Shown here piece by piece: positions 1-7,760 of a stretch of 62,221 bases of DNA. The stretch spans positions 1 to 62,221 of the forward strand of contig CANGNF010000030.1 of NCBI GenBank assembly GCA_947455205.1. Direction: 5' to 3'. Position numbers and translations under genes: made by a program. How positions within the stretch are numbered: the first letter of the stretch is position 1; each line of letters opens with the position of its first letter. The notes beneath the pieces are model-generated. The model was not told the origin of the DNA, searched no databases, and saw nothing but the letters and a program-made list of their open reading frames with translations. The DNA comes from Acetobacteraceae bacterium. Its GTDB lineage: Bacteria > Pseudomonadota > Alphaproteobacteria > Acetobacterales > Acetobacteraceae.

Positions 1-153
1 ATCCAGCACCTGGCCGGCATGAAGGACAGCAAGGTGATCGTCGCCATCAACAAGGACGAGGAGGCGCCGATCTTCTCGGTGGCCGATTACGGCCTGGTGG
101 GCGACCTGTTCAAGCTGATGCCGGAATTCGCGGCCGAGCTGGACAAGAAGTAG
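1..153 (+). CDS. etfA: Electron transfer flavoprotein alpha subunit, C-terminal end
   Basis: The frame is open from base 1 and ends at TAG 151-153. The 50 visible residues match the end of the ETF alpha FAD domain: a stretch like [20 protein letters not shown] followed by [13 protein letters not shown]. In this family that segment binds FAD, and the protein passes electrons from acyl-CoA dehydrogenases to ETF-ubiquinone oxidoreductase. The 5' part lies outside the window. A 3-hydroxybutyryl-CoA dehydrogenase follows, a common etfBA-hbd arrangement in alphaproteobacteria. Confidence 0.93.
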   Translation: MQHLAGMKDSKVIVAINKDEEAPIFSVADYGLVGDLFKLMPEFAAELDKK

Positions 154-161
154 CGTTCTGT

Positions 162-193
162 GGGGCGGCCTTCGCGGGCCGCCCCTTTCGTTT
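162..193 (+). terminator. Intrinsic terminator or attenuator between etfA and hbd
   Basis: A perfect 9-bp stem, GGGGCGGCC (162-170) pairing with GGCCGCCCC (177-185), encloses a TTCGCG loop and is followed by TTTCGTTT. It starts 8 bases after the etfA stop and ends 16 bases before the hbd ATG. It may therefore end the etf transcript or reduce read-through into hbd. Confidence 0.75.
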
Positions 194-209
194 GCGGGGA
201 CCTCCACCA

Positions 210-1085
210 ATGGCTATTCAAAAACTCGGCGTCATCGGCGCCGGCCTGATGGGCAATGGCATCGCGCATGTCGCGGCCGTCTCGGGCCTGGATGTCACCC
301 TGGTGGACGTCAACGCCGCCGCGCTGGAAAAGGCGCTGGCGACCATCGGCAAGAACCTGGACCGCCAGGTTTCCCGCAGCCTGATTTCCGCTGACGACAA
401 GCTGGCCGCGCTGGCCCGCATCTCCACCGCCACCGAGCAGGCGCCGCTGGCCGAGTGCGACATGGTGATCGAGGCCGCAACCGAGAAGGAAGCGGTGAAG
501 ATCGCCATCTTCAAGGCGCTGTGCCCGCTGTTGAAGCCGGACGCGATCCTGGCCAGCAACACCAGCAGCATCCCCATCACCCGCCTGGCCGCCGCGACCG
601 ACCGTCCCGGCCGCTTCATCGGCATGCACTTCTTCAACCCCGTGCCGATGATGAAGCTGGTGGAAATCATCCGCGGGCTGGCGACCGAGGACGCGACCTA
701 TGCCGCGGTGAAGGCGCTGGCCGAGCGCCTGGGCAAGGCGCCGGTGCTGGCGCAGGACTATCCGGGCTTCGTGGTCAACCGCATCCTCTGCCCCATGCTG
801 AACGAGGCGATCTTCGCGCTGATGGAAGGCGTCGGCGATGTCCGCGCCATCGACGAGGGCATGAAGCTGGGCGCCAACCACCCGATGGGGCCGCTGGAGC
901 TGTGCGACTTCGTCGGCCTGGACACGCTGTATGAGGTGATGAAGGTGCTGTACGACGGGCTGGGCGACCCGAAGTACCGCCCCTGCCCGCTGCTGGCGAA
1001 GTATGTCGAGGCCGGTTGGCTCGGCCGCAAGTCGGGCAAGGGGTTCTACGACTACAGCACCACGCCGCCGACGCCGACCCGCTGA
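210..1085 (+). CDS. hbd: 3-hydroxybutyryl-CoA dehydrogenase
   Basis: A 291-residue NAD(P)-dependent dehydrogenase of the 3-hydroxyacyl-CoA dehydrogenase family. The N-terminal Rossmann motif is G10-A-G12-L-M-G15. The catalytic His is near residue 140 in GMHFFNP, and the C-terminal domain carries the usual [12 protein letters not shown] and [11 protein letters not shown] stretches. Family members interconvert acetoacetyl-CoA and 3-hydroxybutyryl-CoA in short-chain fatty acid or butyrate metabolism. The ATG at 210 gives the normal start [12 protein letters not shown]; an in-frame TTG at 192 lies in the terminator tail and is less likely. The length fits the family. Confidence 0.93.
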   Translation: MAIQKLGVIGAGLMGNGIAHVAAVSGLDVTLVDVNAAALEKALATIGKNLDRQVSRSLISADDKLAALARISTATEQAPLAECDMVIEAATEKEAVKIAIFKALCPLLKPDAILASNTSSIPITRLAAATDRPGRFIGMHFFNPVPMMKLVEIIRGLATEDATYAAVKALAERLGKAPVLAQDYPGFVVNRILCPMLNEAIFALMEGVGDVRAIDEGMKLGANHPMGPLELCDFVGLDTLYEVMKVLYDGLGDPKYRPCPLLAKYVEAGWLGRKSGKGFYDYSTTPPTPTR

Positions 1086-1092
1086 GGCGGCC

Positions 1093-1111
1093 GGCGGGGC
1101 CTCACCCCGCC
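1093..1111. terminator. Hairpin between convergent genes
   Basis: GGCGGGG (1093-1099) pairs with CCCCGCC (1105-1111) across a CCTCA loop. It sits between the convergent ends of hbd and the flavin-binding protein gene, and the loop contains the TGA of the latter. There is no clear T tract on either side, so its role as a bidirectional terminator is inferred from position. Confidence 0.35.
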
Positions 1112-1617
1112 TTCTTGCCGAAATCCACCTTGTCGTTCGCGCCGGGGTGCGGCGGCTCGCCGGTCGTCACCGCCTTCAGGTAGCCGAAGGCGTGCACCAG
1201 CGTGGAGGACGGCGCGTCCCAGTACTCCGCGCCCTCCATGTCCACGCAGAGCAGCGCCACCTTGGGGTCCTCGGCGCCGCCGGGGAACCAGACGCGCAGC
1301 GGCTCGCTCCACAGTTCCTTCTGCTTGGCCGCGTCGCGCACCACGCGGGCAGTGCCGCTGATGGCGACGTAGTTCTGCCGGCGCGGGTCGGCATAGGTCA
1401 GCAGTACGCGCTCGTCTTCCTGGGCCTCATGCACCAGGCCGCTGTCGCTGCCGGTGAAGAACCACAGCTTGTCGTCGCCTTCCTGCGTCACCGCGCGCAT
1501 CGGCCGGCCGCGATGGTGGCCCTCGGCATCCATCGTCACCAGCATCGCCACCTCGATATCCGCGATCATGTCGCGCACCTTGAGCTTGGCTTCGCTGTCG
1601 CTGCGGGTCTGCACCAT
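1102..1617 (-). CDS. Pyridoxamine 5'-phosphate oxidase-like general stress protein
   Basis: A 171-residue split-barrel flavin-binding protein. Recognisable parts are the strand AMLVTMDAEGHHRGRPMRAV, the core KLWFFTGSDSGLVHEAQED with VLLTYADP, and the C-terminal AEYWDAPSS. This fits the general stress protein 26 branch of the PNPOx-like superfamily, which binds FMN or F420-type cofactors. The substrate is unknown, and true PdxH pyridoxal phosphate synthesis is unlikely because the PdxH C-terminal domain is absent. It converges on hbd and shares the 1093-1111 hairpin. Confidence 0.8.
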   Translation of the reverse strand: MVQTRSDSEAKLKVRDMIADIEVAMLVTMDAEGHHRGRPMRAVTQEGDDKLWFFTGSDSGLVHEAQEDERVLLTYADPRRQNYVAISGTARVVRDAAKQKELWSEPLRVWFPGGAEDPKVALLCVDMEGAEYWDAPSSTLVHAFGYLKAVTTGEPPHPGANDKVDFGKKAG

Positions 1618-1746
1618 GGGGCGGGCCTTTCCTGGCTTCGGACCACGATCCGAACCCTGGGGCCTGCGCCCCGGGCCATCGCGGTCGGTTGCGGCAGAAA
1701 CGGCCCGGCCCAGGCCGGGTTGCAGCCGGCGCCGGCGAAACGCCGG

Positions 1747-2856
1747 CTATTCCAGCACGGCGATCTGCTTGGCGCGGATCAGGTCGAAGTCGATCTGCGC
1801 GCCCAGCCCCGGCGCGGTCGGCGCGTGGATCAGCCCCTGCGCGTCCGGCGCCAGGTCCTGCACCAGGCCGTACTTGTGCGCGCCATCGGGCAGCAGCACC
1901 TCGAAGAAGGTGGTGTTGCGGATGGCGCAGCAGACATGCAGGTTGGCCACGTTGTTCAGGCTGTTGCCGCCGTGGTGGACCTCGTAATTCATGCGGAAGG
2001 CCTCGGCCAGGTGCGCCGTCTTCATCAGCGTGGTGATGCCGCCCTTCACCGCCACGTCGCCGCGCAGGTAGTCGGTGGCCTGCATCATGATCCAGGGCGC
2101 GTAGCTCTCCAGCCCGGTGCAGGGGTATTCCGTCGCCATGATCGGAATATCCAGCTTCTGCCGCAGCTTGACGTAGTTGGTGATGTCCTGGTCGTGCAGC
2201 GGGTCCTCGTACCAGAGGAAGCCCAGGCGCTCGGCGGCGCGGCCCACCTTCATCGCGGCCGGGAAGTCGTAGGCCCAGGTTGAATCCAGCATGATGTTGT
2301 AGTCGTCGCCGACCGACTTCCGCACCGCCTCGCACACCTTGATGTCCAGCGGCGGGTGCTGCGGCGGGTGGATCTTGTAGCCGGCCCAGCCATTGGCCTT
2401 GAACTGCGCCGCCTCCTCGGCATAGGCCTCGATGCTCGGCAGCCGCGCGCTGCTGGCATAGGCCGGGACGCTGTGCCGCGTGGTGCCCAGCAGCCGATGG
2501 ATCGGCAGCCCCGCCGCCTTGCCGGCCAGGTCCCACAGCGCCACGTCCACGGCACCAATGGCCCGCGTGGTGACGATGCGCGACCACGGCCACAGCAGCG
2601 CGTTGATCGCCTCGCGGTCCAGCGCGTTCTTGCCCATCAGCACCGGCTTGAGGAAGCGTATAAGCCCCGGCCCGTCATTGACCGCCGTATGCATGGCGCT
2701 GCCCAGAAAGGCATGCCCTTCCAGCCCGCTCTCGGTGCCGATCCGCAGCAGGCCGAGCGCCGACGACCCGCCCTCGGACTTGGAGGAGGCGTGGTAGCTG
2801 GTGGGCGGAATGCCGTCCCAGGCGAATAGCGTCAGCGAGACATGGGTGATCTTCAT
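1747..2856 (-). CDS. Mandelate racemase/muconate lactonizing enzyme family protein
   Basis: A 369-residue enolase-superfamily enzyme with an N-terminal capping domain and a C-terminal barrel. Candidate metal ligands and catalytic residues are visible in DSTWAYDFPAA, YEDPLHDQD and ATEYPCTGLES, and a late His lies in VHHGGNSLNN. The catalytic strand usually read as KxK is here K-I-H (GYKIHPP), so substrate and chemistry cannot be assigned; sugar-acid dehydratases and racemases belong to this superfamily. The ATG at 2856 was chosen because the long open frame upstream overlaps the divergent glucokinase gene. A GCCGGCG/CGCCGGC hairpin (1731-1747) abuts the stop. Confidence 0.85.
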   Translation of the reverse strand: MKITHVSLTLFAWDGIPPTSYHASSKSEGGSSALGLLRIGTESGLEGHAFLGSAMHTAVNDGPGLIRFLKPVLMGKNALDREAINALLWPWSRIVTTRAIGAVDVALWDLAGKAAGLPIHRLLGTTRHSVPAYASSARLPSIEAYAEEAAQFKANGWAGYKIHPPQHPPLDIKVCEAVRKSVGDDYNIMLDSTWAYDFPAAMKVGRAAERLGFLWYEDPLHDQDITNYVKLRQKLDIPIMATEYPCTGLESYAPWIMMQATDYLRGDVAVKGGITTLMKTAHLAEAFRMNYEVHHGGNSLNNVANLHVCCAIRNTTFFEVLLPDGAHKYGLVQDLAPDAQGLIHAPTAPGLGAQIDFDLIRAKQIAVLE

Positions 2857-2919
2857 CGGGCGTTCCTTGTGATTGGCCGCGACCTTCGCAAGCCGCCCCG
2901 CGGCGTGCAACCTGCGGCC

Positions 2920-3840
2920 ATGGATGCACCCCTGCTGCTGGCCGATATCGGCGGAACCAATGCCCGCTTCACCCTGCTGCGGCATGGCACGCCCACGCCG
3001 CTGGTGGCGCTGCGGCTGGACAGCTTCCCCCATATGGAGGCCGCCATCGCCCACTACCTGAGCCAGCAGGTGCTGCCCGCGCCGCCGGCCGGCGCGCTGC
3101 TGGCGGTGGCCGGGCCGGTCGCGGGCAACAGCGTCACGCTGACCAATCGCGGCTGGGTGGTGGATGGCGCCGCCATCAGCGCCAGGCTGGGCATCGGCCC
3201 CACCCGCGTGCTGAACGACTTCGAGGCCCTGGCCTGGGCCTTGCCGGCGCTGACCGCGGCCGACTGCCTGGCCATCGGCCCCGCCCTGGCGCCGCAGCCA
3301 GGCGCGCCGCTGGCAGTGCTGGGCCCCGGCACGGGGTTGGGGGTCGGCGCCTTCCTGCCGCCCAACCGCGTGCTGCCAGGTGAGGGGGGCCACGCCACCC
3401 TCTCGGCCGGTGATGACGAGGAAGCCGCCATCCTGGCCCTGCTGCGCCGGCGCCACGGCCATGTCTCGGCCGAGCGCCTGCTCTCCGGCCCTGGCCTGGT
3501 GGCGCTGCACGAGGCGCTGGCGGAGCTGCACGGGCTGCCCCCGCCGGGGCTGACCGCCGCCCAGGTCACCGCCGGCGCGCCGGAGACCCTGGCGCGGTTC
3601 TGCGCCATGCTGGGCGGCTTCGCCGGCAATGTGGCGCTGACCTATGGCGCGCGCGGTGGCGTCTTCCTCGGCGGCGGCATCCTGCCGCGCATCCCCGCGG
3701 CGCTGGCCGCCTCCGCCTTCCGCGCGCGGTTCGAGGCCAAGGGCCGGCTCAGCCCCTACCTGGCGGCGATCCCGACCTGGCTGATTACCCGGCCGGACGC
3801 GGCGCTGGTCGGGCTGGCGCATCTGGCCGGGCAGGGCTGA
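2920..3840 (+). CDS. glk: Glucokinase
   Basis: A 306-residue bacterial glucokinase. The phosphate-binding loop LADIGGTNARF follows the start, then LNDFEALAWALPAL with its substrate-binding Asn-Asp pair, GPGTGLGVGAFLP, the glucose-contacting LPGEGGHATL, and GGGILPRI near the end. It phosphorylates glucose to glucose-6-phosphate with ATP in the cytoplasm. The ATG at 2920 starts MDAPLLLADIGG, in line with relatives; an in-frame GTG at 2842 would run into the divergent enolase-family gene. The 63-bp gap to that gene must hold both promoters. Confidence 0.93.
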   Translation: MDAPLLLADIGGTNARFTLLRHGTPTPLVALRLDSFPHMEAAIAHYLSQQVLPAPPAGALLAVAGPVAGNSVTLTNRGWVVDGAAISARLGIGPTRVLNDFEALAWALPALTAADCLAIGPALAPQPGAPLAVLGPGTGLGVGAFLPPNRVLPGEGGHATLSAGDDEEAAILALLRRRHGHVSAERLLSGPGLVALHEALAELHGLPPPGLTAAQVTAGAPETLARFCAMLGGFAGNVALTYGARGGVFLGGGILPRIPAALAASAFRARFEAKGRLSPYLAAIPTWLITRPDAALVGLAHLAGQG

Positions 3841-3910
3841 ACCCGGCGGCGCGGGTCGCGCGCGGTCCACCGGCCACCCTGCCCAAGCCCTGCTGCCTGG
3901 GGAAGCCTGG

Positions 3911-3951
3911 GACTTGCATTTTGAAAGCTGATGGCTTTCATTATGCAAGTC
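3911..3951 (+). promoter_or_regulatory. Two-site palindromic operator over the HxlR gene start
   Basis: GACTTGCAT (3911-3919) and TGAAAGC (3922-3928) are mirrored as GCTTTCA (3934-3940) and ATGCAAGTC (3943-3951), centred on base 3931. Only two T-T positions and the 5-base centre fail to pair. Each half (3912-3928 and 3934-3950) is itself an imperfect 17-bp dyad of the form CTTNCA-N3-TGNAAG, and the dyad centres are 22 bp apart, about two helical turns. HxlR regulators bind dyads as dimers and often regulate themselves, so this is a likely autoregulatory operator. Confidence 0.65.
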
Positions 3952-4521
3952 ATGCCGCCCCGGACCGATTTCGCCACCATGCGCTGCCCCGTCGCCCGCA
4001 CCATGGCGGTGGTGGGGGAACGCTGGTCGATCCTGGTGCTGCGGGAGGCCTTCTACGGCGCCACCCGCTTCGACGAGTTCCAGCGCAACCTCGGCATCGC
4101 CCCCAACATCCTCAGCGCCCGGCTGCGTACCCTGGTGCAGCACGGCGTACTGGAAAAGCTGCCGGCGGCGCGGGGCAAGCGCGGCACCCCGAAGGCCAGC
4201 GCCGCAGGACCTGACGGCGCAAGCGCCGCTGGGCCAGACGGCGCCAGCGCCGCTGGGGGATACGCGATCACCGAAAAGGGCCGCGACTTCTTCCCCGCCT
4301 TCCTGGCGCTGAAGCGCTGGGGCGACCGCTGGATGACCGATGAGCGCGGCCCGCTGATCCTGCTGGAGGAAGCCGCCACCGGGCGCGAGGTCACCGCCCC
4401 GCCCGTGCTGGCCAGCAACGGCCAGCCGCTGAGGCCCGACCAGGTGCGCGTCCGCCCTGGCCCCGGCGCCGGCACCGCGCTCCGCGCCCGATTCACCGCC
4501 AAGGAAGACCCCAATGCCTGA
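3931..4521 (+). CDS. HxlR-family winged-helix transcriptional regulator
   Basis: Up to 196 residues. The HxlR signature MRCPVARTMAVVGERWSILV is followed by LREAFYGATRFDEFQRNLGIAPNILSARLRTLV, the helix-turn-helix, and then the wing. Three 8-residue repeats (A-S-A-A-G-P-D-G type) interrupt the wing before YAITEKGRDFFP. The C-terminal tail is longer than in most relatives. The first ATG (3931) lies in the centre of a palindrome, and no start has a Shine-Dalgarno sequence; ATG 3943 or 3952 just downstream of the operator is equally possible. The stop overlaps the MATE exporter start by 8 bases, so it probably controls that exporter. Confidence 0.88.
   Translation: MAFIMQVMPPRTDFATMRCPVARTMAVVGERWSILVLREAFYGATRFDEFQRNLGIAPNILSARLRTLVQHGVLEKLPAARGKRGTPKASAAGPDGASAAGPDGASAAGGYAITEKGRDFFPAFLALKRWGDRWMTDERGPLILLEEAATGREVTAPPVLASNGQPLRPDQVRVRPGPGAGTALRARFTAKEDPNA
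4191..4262 (+). repeat. Three in-frame 24-bp hairpin repeats inside the HxlR gene
   Basis: Three tandem 24-bp units (4191-4214, 4215-4238, 4239-4262) encode K/G-A-S-A-A-G-P/G-D/Y. Unit 2 contains GGCGCAAGCGCC and unit 3 GGCGCCAGCGCC, short palindromes with a 4-bp stem. The CAAG loop of unit 2 is also seen in the intergenic array at 24486-24600. Because the unit length is a multiple of three, the reading frame is kept. Confidence 0.8.
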
Positions 4522-5860
4522 AGGCAGCGTCACCACCCTCGCGCCGCCGCCCAGCCGGGCGGAACTGGCCAGGCGGATCCTCAAGCTGGCGGCGCCGACC
4601 ACGGTCTCGGCCGCGCTGCAATCCGCCTGCATGCTGGCCGAGACCTGGCTGGCGGCGCGCCAGGGCACCGCCGCGCTGGCCGGCTGGGCGGTGGTGCTGC
4701 CGTTCTCGCTGCTGCTGGGCATGATGTCGGCCGGCGCCATGGGCGGTGGCGTCTCCTCCGCCGTGGCCCGCGCGCTGGGCGCCCGCCGGCCGGAAGAAGC
4801 TTCCCAGCTGGTGCGCCATGCGCTGGTCATCGCGCTGGTCTTCGCCGTGCTGTTCATCATCCCGCTCGCGGTCTTCCCGCATGCGGTGCTGGGCCTGGTC
4901 GGCGGGCCGGATGCCGCCGCCGCGGCCGCCGCCTACTCGGCCTGGGCCTTCGGCGCCGGCGCGCTGCCGGCCTGGATCTCCAACGTGCTGGCCAGCGTGC
5001 TGCGCGGCGGCGGCAAGCATGCGCTGGCCAGCCGGGCGCTGATCATCGCCTGGCTGTGCTACCCGCCCCTGGCCTTCGTGCTGATGGAGCCGCTGGGCAT
5101 GGGCCTGGCCGGGTTGGGCCTGGCCTTCGCCCTGGCCATGACCGGTGGCGCGGTGGCCATGTGGGTCACGGTGATGCGCGGTGGCGCCGGCTTCGTGCCG
5201 GTGCTGCTGGGGCCGGTCAGCCCCGGCCTGTTCTGGAAGATCCTCTCGGTCGGCCTGGTCGCCTGCATGATGGCGACGATCTCCAACATGACCACCATCC
5301 TGGTGACGGCGCAGATCAAGGGCCAGGGCGCCGCCGCCGTGGCCGCCTATGGCGTCTCCGCCCGGCTGGAGTTCCTGATGATCCCGCTGGCCTTCGGCGT
5401 CGGCGCGGCGCTGACCGCGCTGGTCGGCCGCGCCGTGGGCGCCGGGGACTGGCCCTTGGCGCGCCGCACCGCCTGGGTCGGCACCTTCATGGCGCTGGGC
5501 GTCACGGTGCCGGTGGGGCTGCTGGTGGCGATCTTCCCCGCCGCCACCGCCAGCTTCTTCTCCCACGACCCCGCGGTGCAGGAGATCGCCACCCGGGCGC
5601 TGCGGATCGTCGGCCCGGCCATGCCGTTCTTCGGCGGCGGCATGGCGCTGTACTTCGCCTCCATCGGCGCGGCGCGGATGGGCCACCCGGTGATGGCCGG
5701 CTTCACCCGCATCGCCATTGCGGTGGGTGCCGGCTGGTGGCTGGCGAACGAGGCCGGGTTGGGGCTGGAGGGCAACCTGATCGGTGTCGCACTCGGCATC
5801 ACCGCCTTCGGCCTCATCAACGTGGTGGGCGTGCGGCCGGGGGTGTGGCGCAAGCGGTAG
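4514..5860 (+). CDS. MATE family efflux transporter
   Basis: A 448-residue inner-membrane protein with about 12 hydrophobic segments in two related halves, as in MATE exporters that use Na+ or H+ gradients to expel drugs and organic cations. The N-terminal half begins ILKLAAPTTVSAALQSACMLAETWLAARQGTAALAGWAVV, cut here into its recognisable parts APTTVSAAL, AETW and AALAGWAVVLPF. The second half repeats the fold from YGVSARLEFLMIPLAFGVG. It overlaps the HxlR regulator by 8 bases, with AAGGAAG as ribosome site, suggesting translational coupling and control by that regulator. Confidence 0.9.
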   Translation: MPEGSVTTLAPPPSRAELARRILKLAAPTTVSAALQSACMLAETWLAARQGTAALAGWAVVLPFSLLLGMMSAGAMGGGVSSAVARALGARRPEEASQLVRHALVIALVFAVLFIIPLAVFPHAVLGLVGGPDAAAAAAAYSAWAFGAGALPAWISNVLASVLRGGGKHALASRALIIAWLCYPPLAFVLMEPLGMGLAGLGLAFALAMTGGAVAMWVTVMRGGAGFVPVLLGPVSPGLFWKILSVGLVACMMATISNMTTILVTAQIKGQGAAAVAAYGVSARLEFLMIPLAFGVGAALTALVGRAVGAGDWPLARRTAWVGTFMALGVTVPVGLLVAIFPAATASFFSHDPAVQEIATRALRIVGPAMPFFGGGMALYFASIGAARMGHPVMAGFTRIAIAVGAGWWLANEAGLGLEGNLIGVALGITAFGLINVVGVRPGVWRKR

Positions 5861-5970
5861 GTCGAACGGCTGATCCGCGCCCCCTGGCGACTGCGCCTCG
5901 GACGATCAGACGCTGGTTCGAGAGGCTGATTCACGCCCTTCGGCGTTCCGCCTCGGACGATCAGACGCTA
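5861..5970. repeat. Two 55-bp imperfect tandem repeats
   Basis: Two units 55 bp apart share CCTCGGACGATCAGACGCT (5896-5914 and 5951-5969) and a CGGCTGATCCGCGCC-like block (5868 and 5923). They fill the whole space between the MATE stop and the convergent Bug-receptor gene, whose TAG (5968-5970) is the last triplet of the second unit. A 14-base piece recurs inverted at 11790-11803. Confidence 0.75.
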
Positions 5971-6927
5971 ATCGGCGGTCAGCAACCCATCCCGCACCAG
6001 CGCCGCCATCTGCTGGCGCTGCTGCGCGACGAAGGCGCCGAACTCGGCCGGCGAGTTCCCCAGCGGCACCTGGCCCACCGCGGCCAGGCGTTGCGCCACC
6101 GCCGGCTGCCGCAACGCCTCCACCGCCGCCGTGTGCAGCCGGGCCAGCACGGCGGGCGGCGTGCCGGCCACGGTCCACAGCCCGATCCAGTCATTCCAGA
6201 CGAAGCCCGGAAAGCCCTGTTCCGCCACGGTCGGCACTTCGGCCAGGTTGGGCAGGCGCTCCGCACTCGCCACCGCCAGCGCCCGCAGCCGGCCTTCCTG
6301 CACCAGCGGCACCGCCTGCGGCAGGGTGGAGAAGGTGAAGGCGGTCTCCCCCGCCAGCAGCCCGGCCATGGCGGGCGCGCTGCCCCGATACGGCACATGC
6401 GTGGCCCGCAGCCCCGCGCGTTGCAGCCACAGCGCGGCGGCCTGGTGCGGCGCGGCGGCAATGCCGCTGCTGGCATAGGCCGGCGGCTGCGGCTGCGCCT
6501 TCACCCAGGCGACGAACTCGGCCAGCGTGCGCGCCGGCACCGCCGCATTCACCACCAGCACCAGCGGGTTCACCACCAGCTGGGTCAGCGGGGCGAAGGC
6601 GGTGGCGTAGTCGAAGCCGAGCCCCTTCAGCAGCGTGGCATTGGCCGCGTGGGGCGAGGCATCGGCCAGCAGGGTCAGCCCATCCGCCGCCGCCTGCGCC
6701 ACCGCGGCGCAGCCGATGCTGCCCGAGGCGCCGCCGCGATTCTCCACCACCACCGGCTGGCCCAGCGCCTGGCCCATCGGCCCGGCGATCAGCCGCGCTG
6801 GCGTATCCACACCGCCGCCGGGCGGCCAGGCCACCACCAGGCGCAGCGGATGCGCCGGCCACGGGGCAGGTTGCGCCATGGCGGTACCAGGCAGGGCAGC
6901 GAGCAGCAGGCGGCGGGTCATCGTCAT
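5968..6927 (-). CDS. Bug-family (TctC) tripartite tricarboxylate transporter receptor
   Basis: A 319-residue periplasmic binding protein. A signal peptide MTMTRRLLLAALPGTAMA is followed by the mature domain: PLRLVVAWPPGGGVDTPARL, then VVVENRGGASG (the ligand-loop motif of the family), then HVPYRGSAPAM and VPTVAEQGFPGF. Such proteins capture carboxylates or related anions for TctAB permeases, but no tctA or tctB is in the window. The start at 6927 gives an ordinary signal peptide; upstream in-frame codons would overlap the divergent SDR promoter. The ligand is unknown. Confidence 0.88.
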   Translation of the reverse strand: MTMTRRLLLAALPGTAMAQPAPWPAHPLRLVVAWPPGGGVDTPARLIAGPMGQALGQPVVVENRGGASGSIGCAAVAQAAADGLTLLADASPHAANATLLKGLGFDYATAFAPLTQLVVNPLVLVVNAAVPARTLAEFVAWVKAQPQPPAYASSGIAAAPHQAAALWLQRAGLRATHVPYRGSAPAMAGLLAGETAFTFSTLPQAVPLVQEGRLRALAVASAERLPNLAEVPTVAEQGFPGFVWNDWIGLWTVAGTPPAVLARLHTAAVEALRQPAVAQRLAAVGQVPLGNSPAEFGAFVAQQRQQMAALVRDGLLTAD

Positions 6928-6992
6928 GCGCCAAGCTTCCCTGCCGTTGCGTCCCGGGTCTAGCCTTTCCGCCACGAAACAGGAGCAGACCC

Positions 6993-7760
6993 ATGACGGC
7001 ATCCCGCAAGACCGCGATCATCACCGGCGGCGCCCGTGGCATCGGCCGGGCCAGCGCGCTCGCGCTCGCCCGCCACGGCTTCGCGGTGGCTGTGCTGGAC
7101 ATGCGGGAAGGCCCGCTGGCGCAGACGCTGGAGGAGCTGAAGGCGCTGGGCGTGCCGGCCATGTCGTTCGTGGCGGATACCTCCGACCACCAGCTGGCCA
7201 AGCGGCTGACGGCCCAGGTGGTGCAGGAATGGGGCCGGATCGACGTGCTGTTCAACAACGCCGCCGTGCCGCAGACCCGCCGCCTGCTGGAGATCACCGA
7301 GGCCGAGTGGGACAGCGAGATGGCGGTGAACCTGAAGGGCTACTTCAACTGGTGCCAGGCGGTGGCGCCGACCATGCTGGCGCAGGCCCGGCCGGGGCAG
7401 CTGGGCGGGCGGATCATCATGACCTCCTCGGTGGCGGCGCATACCGGCGGCAGCCCGCACGGCATCAGCAAGTTCGCCTATGCCGCCGCCAAGGCCGGCG
7501 TGCTGGGGCTGACCAAGGGGCTGGCGAAGGATTTGGCGCCGGCCGTCGCGGTCAACGCCATCTGCCCCGGCGCCATCGAGACCGACCGCACGCGGGAAGG
7601 CTTCGCCCCGCACATGGACCACATCATCCGGACCACGCCGATGGGGCGCGTCGGCACGGCGGAGGACATCGCCGTGGTGGTCGCCTTCCTGGCCACGATG
7701 GAGCCCTGCTTCATGACCGGCGAGGTGCTGGATGTGGATGGGGGGGCGAATGTCAACTAG
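6993..7760 (+). CDS. SDR family NAD(P)-dependent oxidoreductase
   Basis: A 255-residue classical short-chain dehydrogenase. TGGARGIG binds the cofactor near residue 12, LFNNAAVP is the structural Asn motif, and the catalytic residues are Ser in MTSSVAAHTGG and the Y-AAA-K motif in FAYAAAKAG. The CPGAIETDRTREG loop and the terminal DVDGGANV fit the FabG-like branch. AGGAG at 6981-6985 precedes the ATG. It heads a three-gene unit with a Bug receptor (11-base overlap) and a 3-hydroxyacyl-CoA dehydrogenase, so it probably oxidises a hydroxylated carboxylate intermediate; the substrate is not evident. Confidence 0.92.
   Translation: MTASRKTAIITGGARGIGRASALALARHGFAVAVLDMREGPLAQTLEELKALGVPAMSFVADTSDHQLAKRLTAQVVQEWGRIDVLFNNAAVPQTRRLLEITEAEWDSEMAVNLKGYFNWCQAVAPTMLAQARPGQLGGRIIMTSSVAAHTGGSPHGISKFAYAAAKAGVLGLTKGLAKDLAPAVAVNAICPGAIETDRTREGFAPHMDHIIRTTPMGRVGTAEDIAVVVAFLATMEPCFMTGEVLDVDGGANVN

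Noticed and set aside
1731..1747. GCCGGCG-AAA-CGCCGGC as a terminator of the enolase-family gene.
   Set aside because: It overlaps the stop codon, has no T tract, and short GC palindromes are frequent in this sequence; mentioned only in the gene entry.
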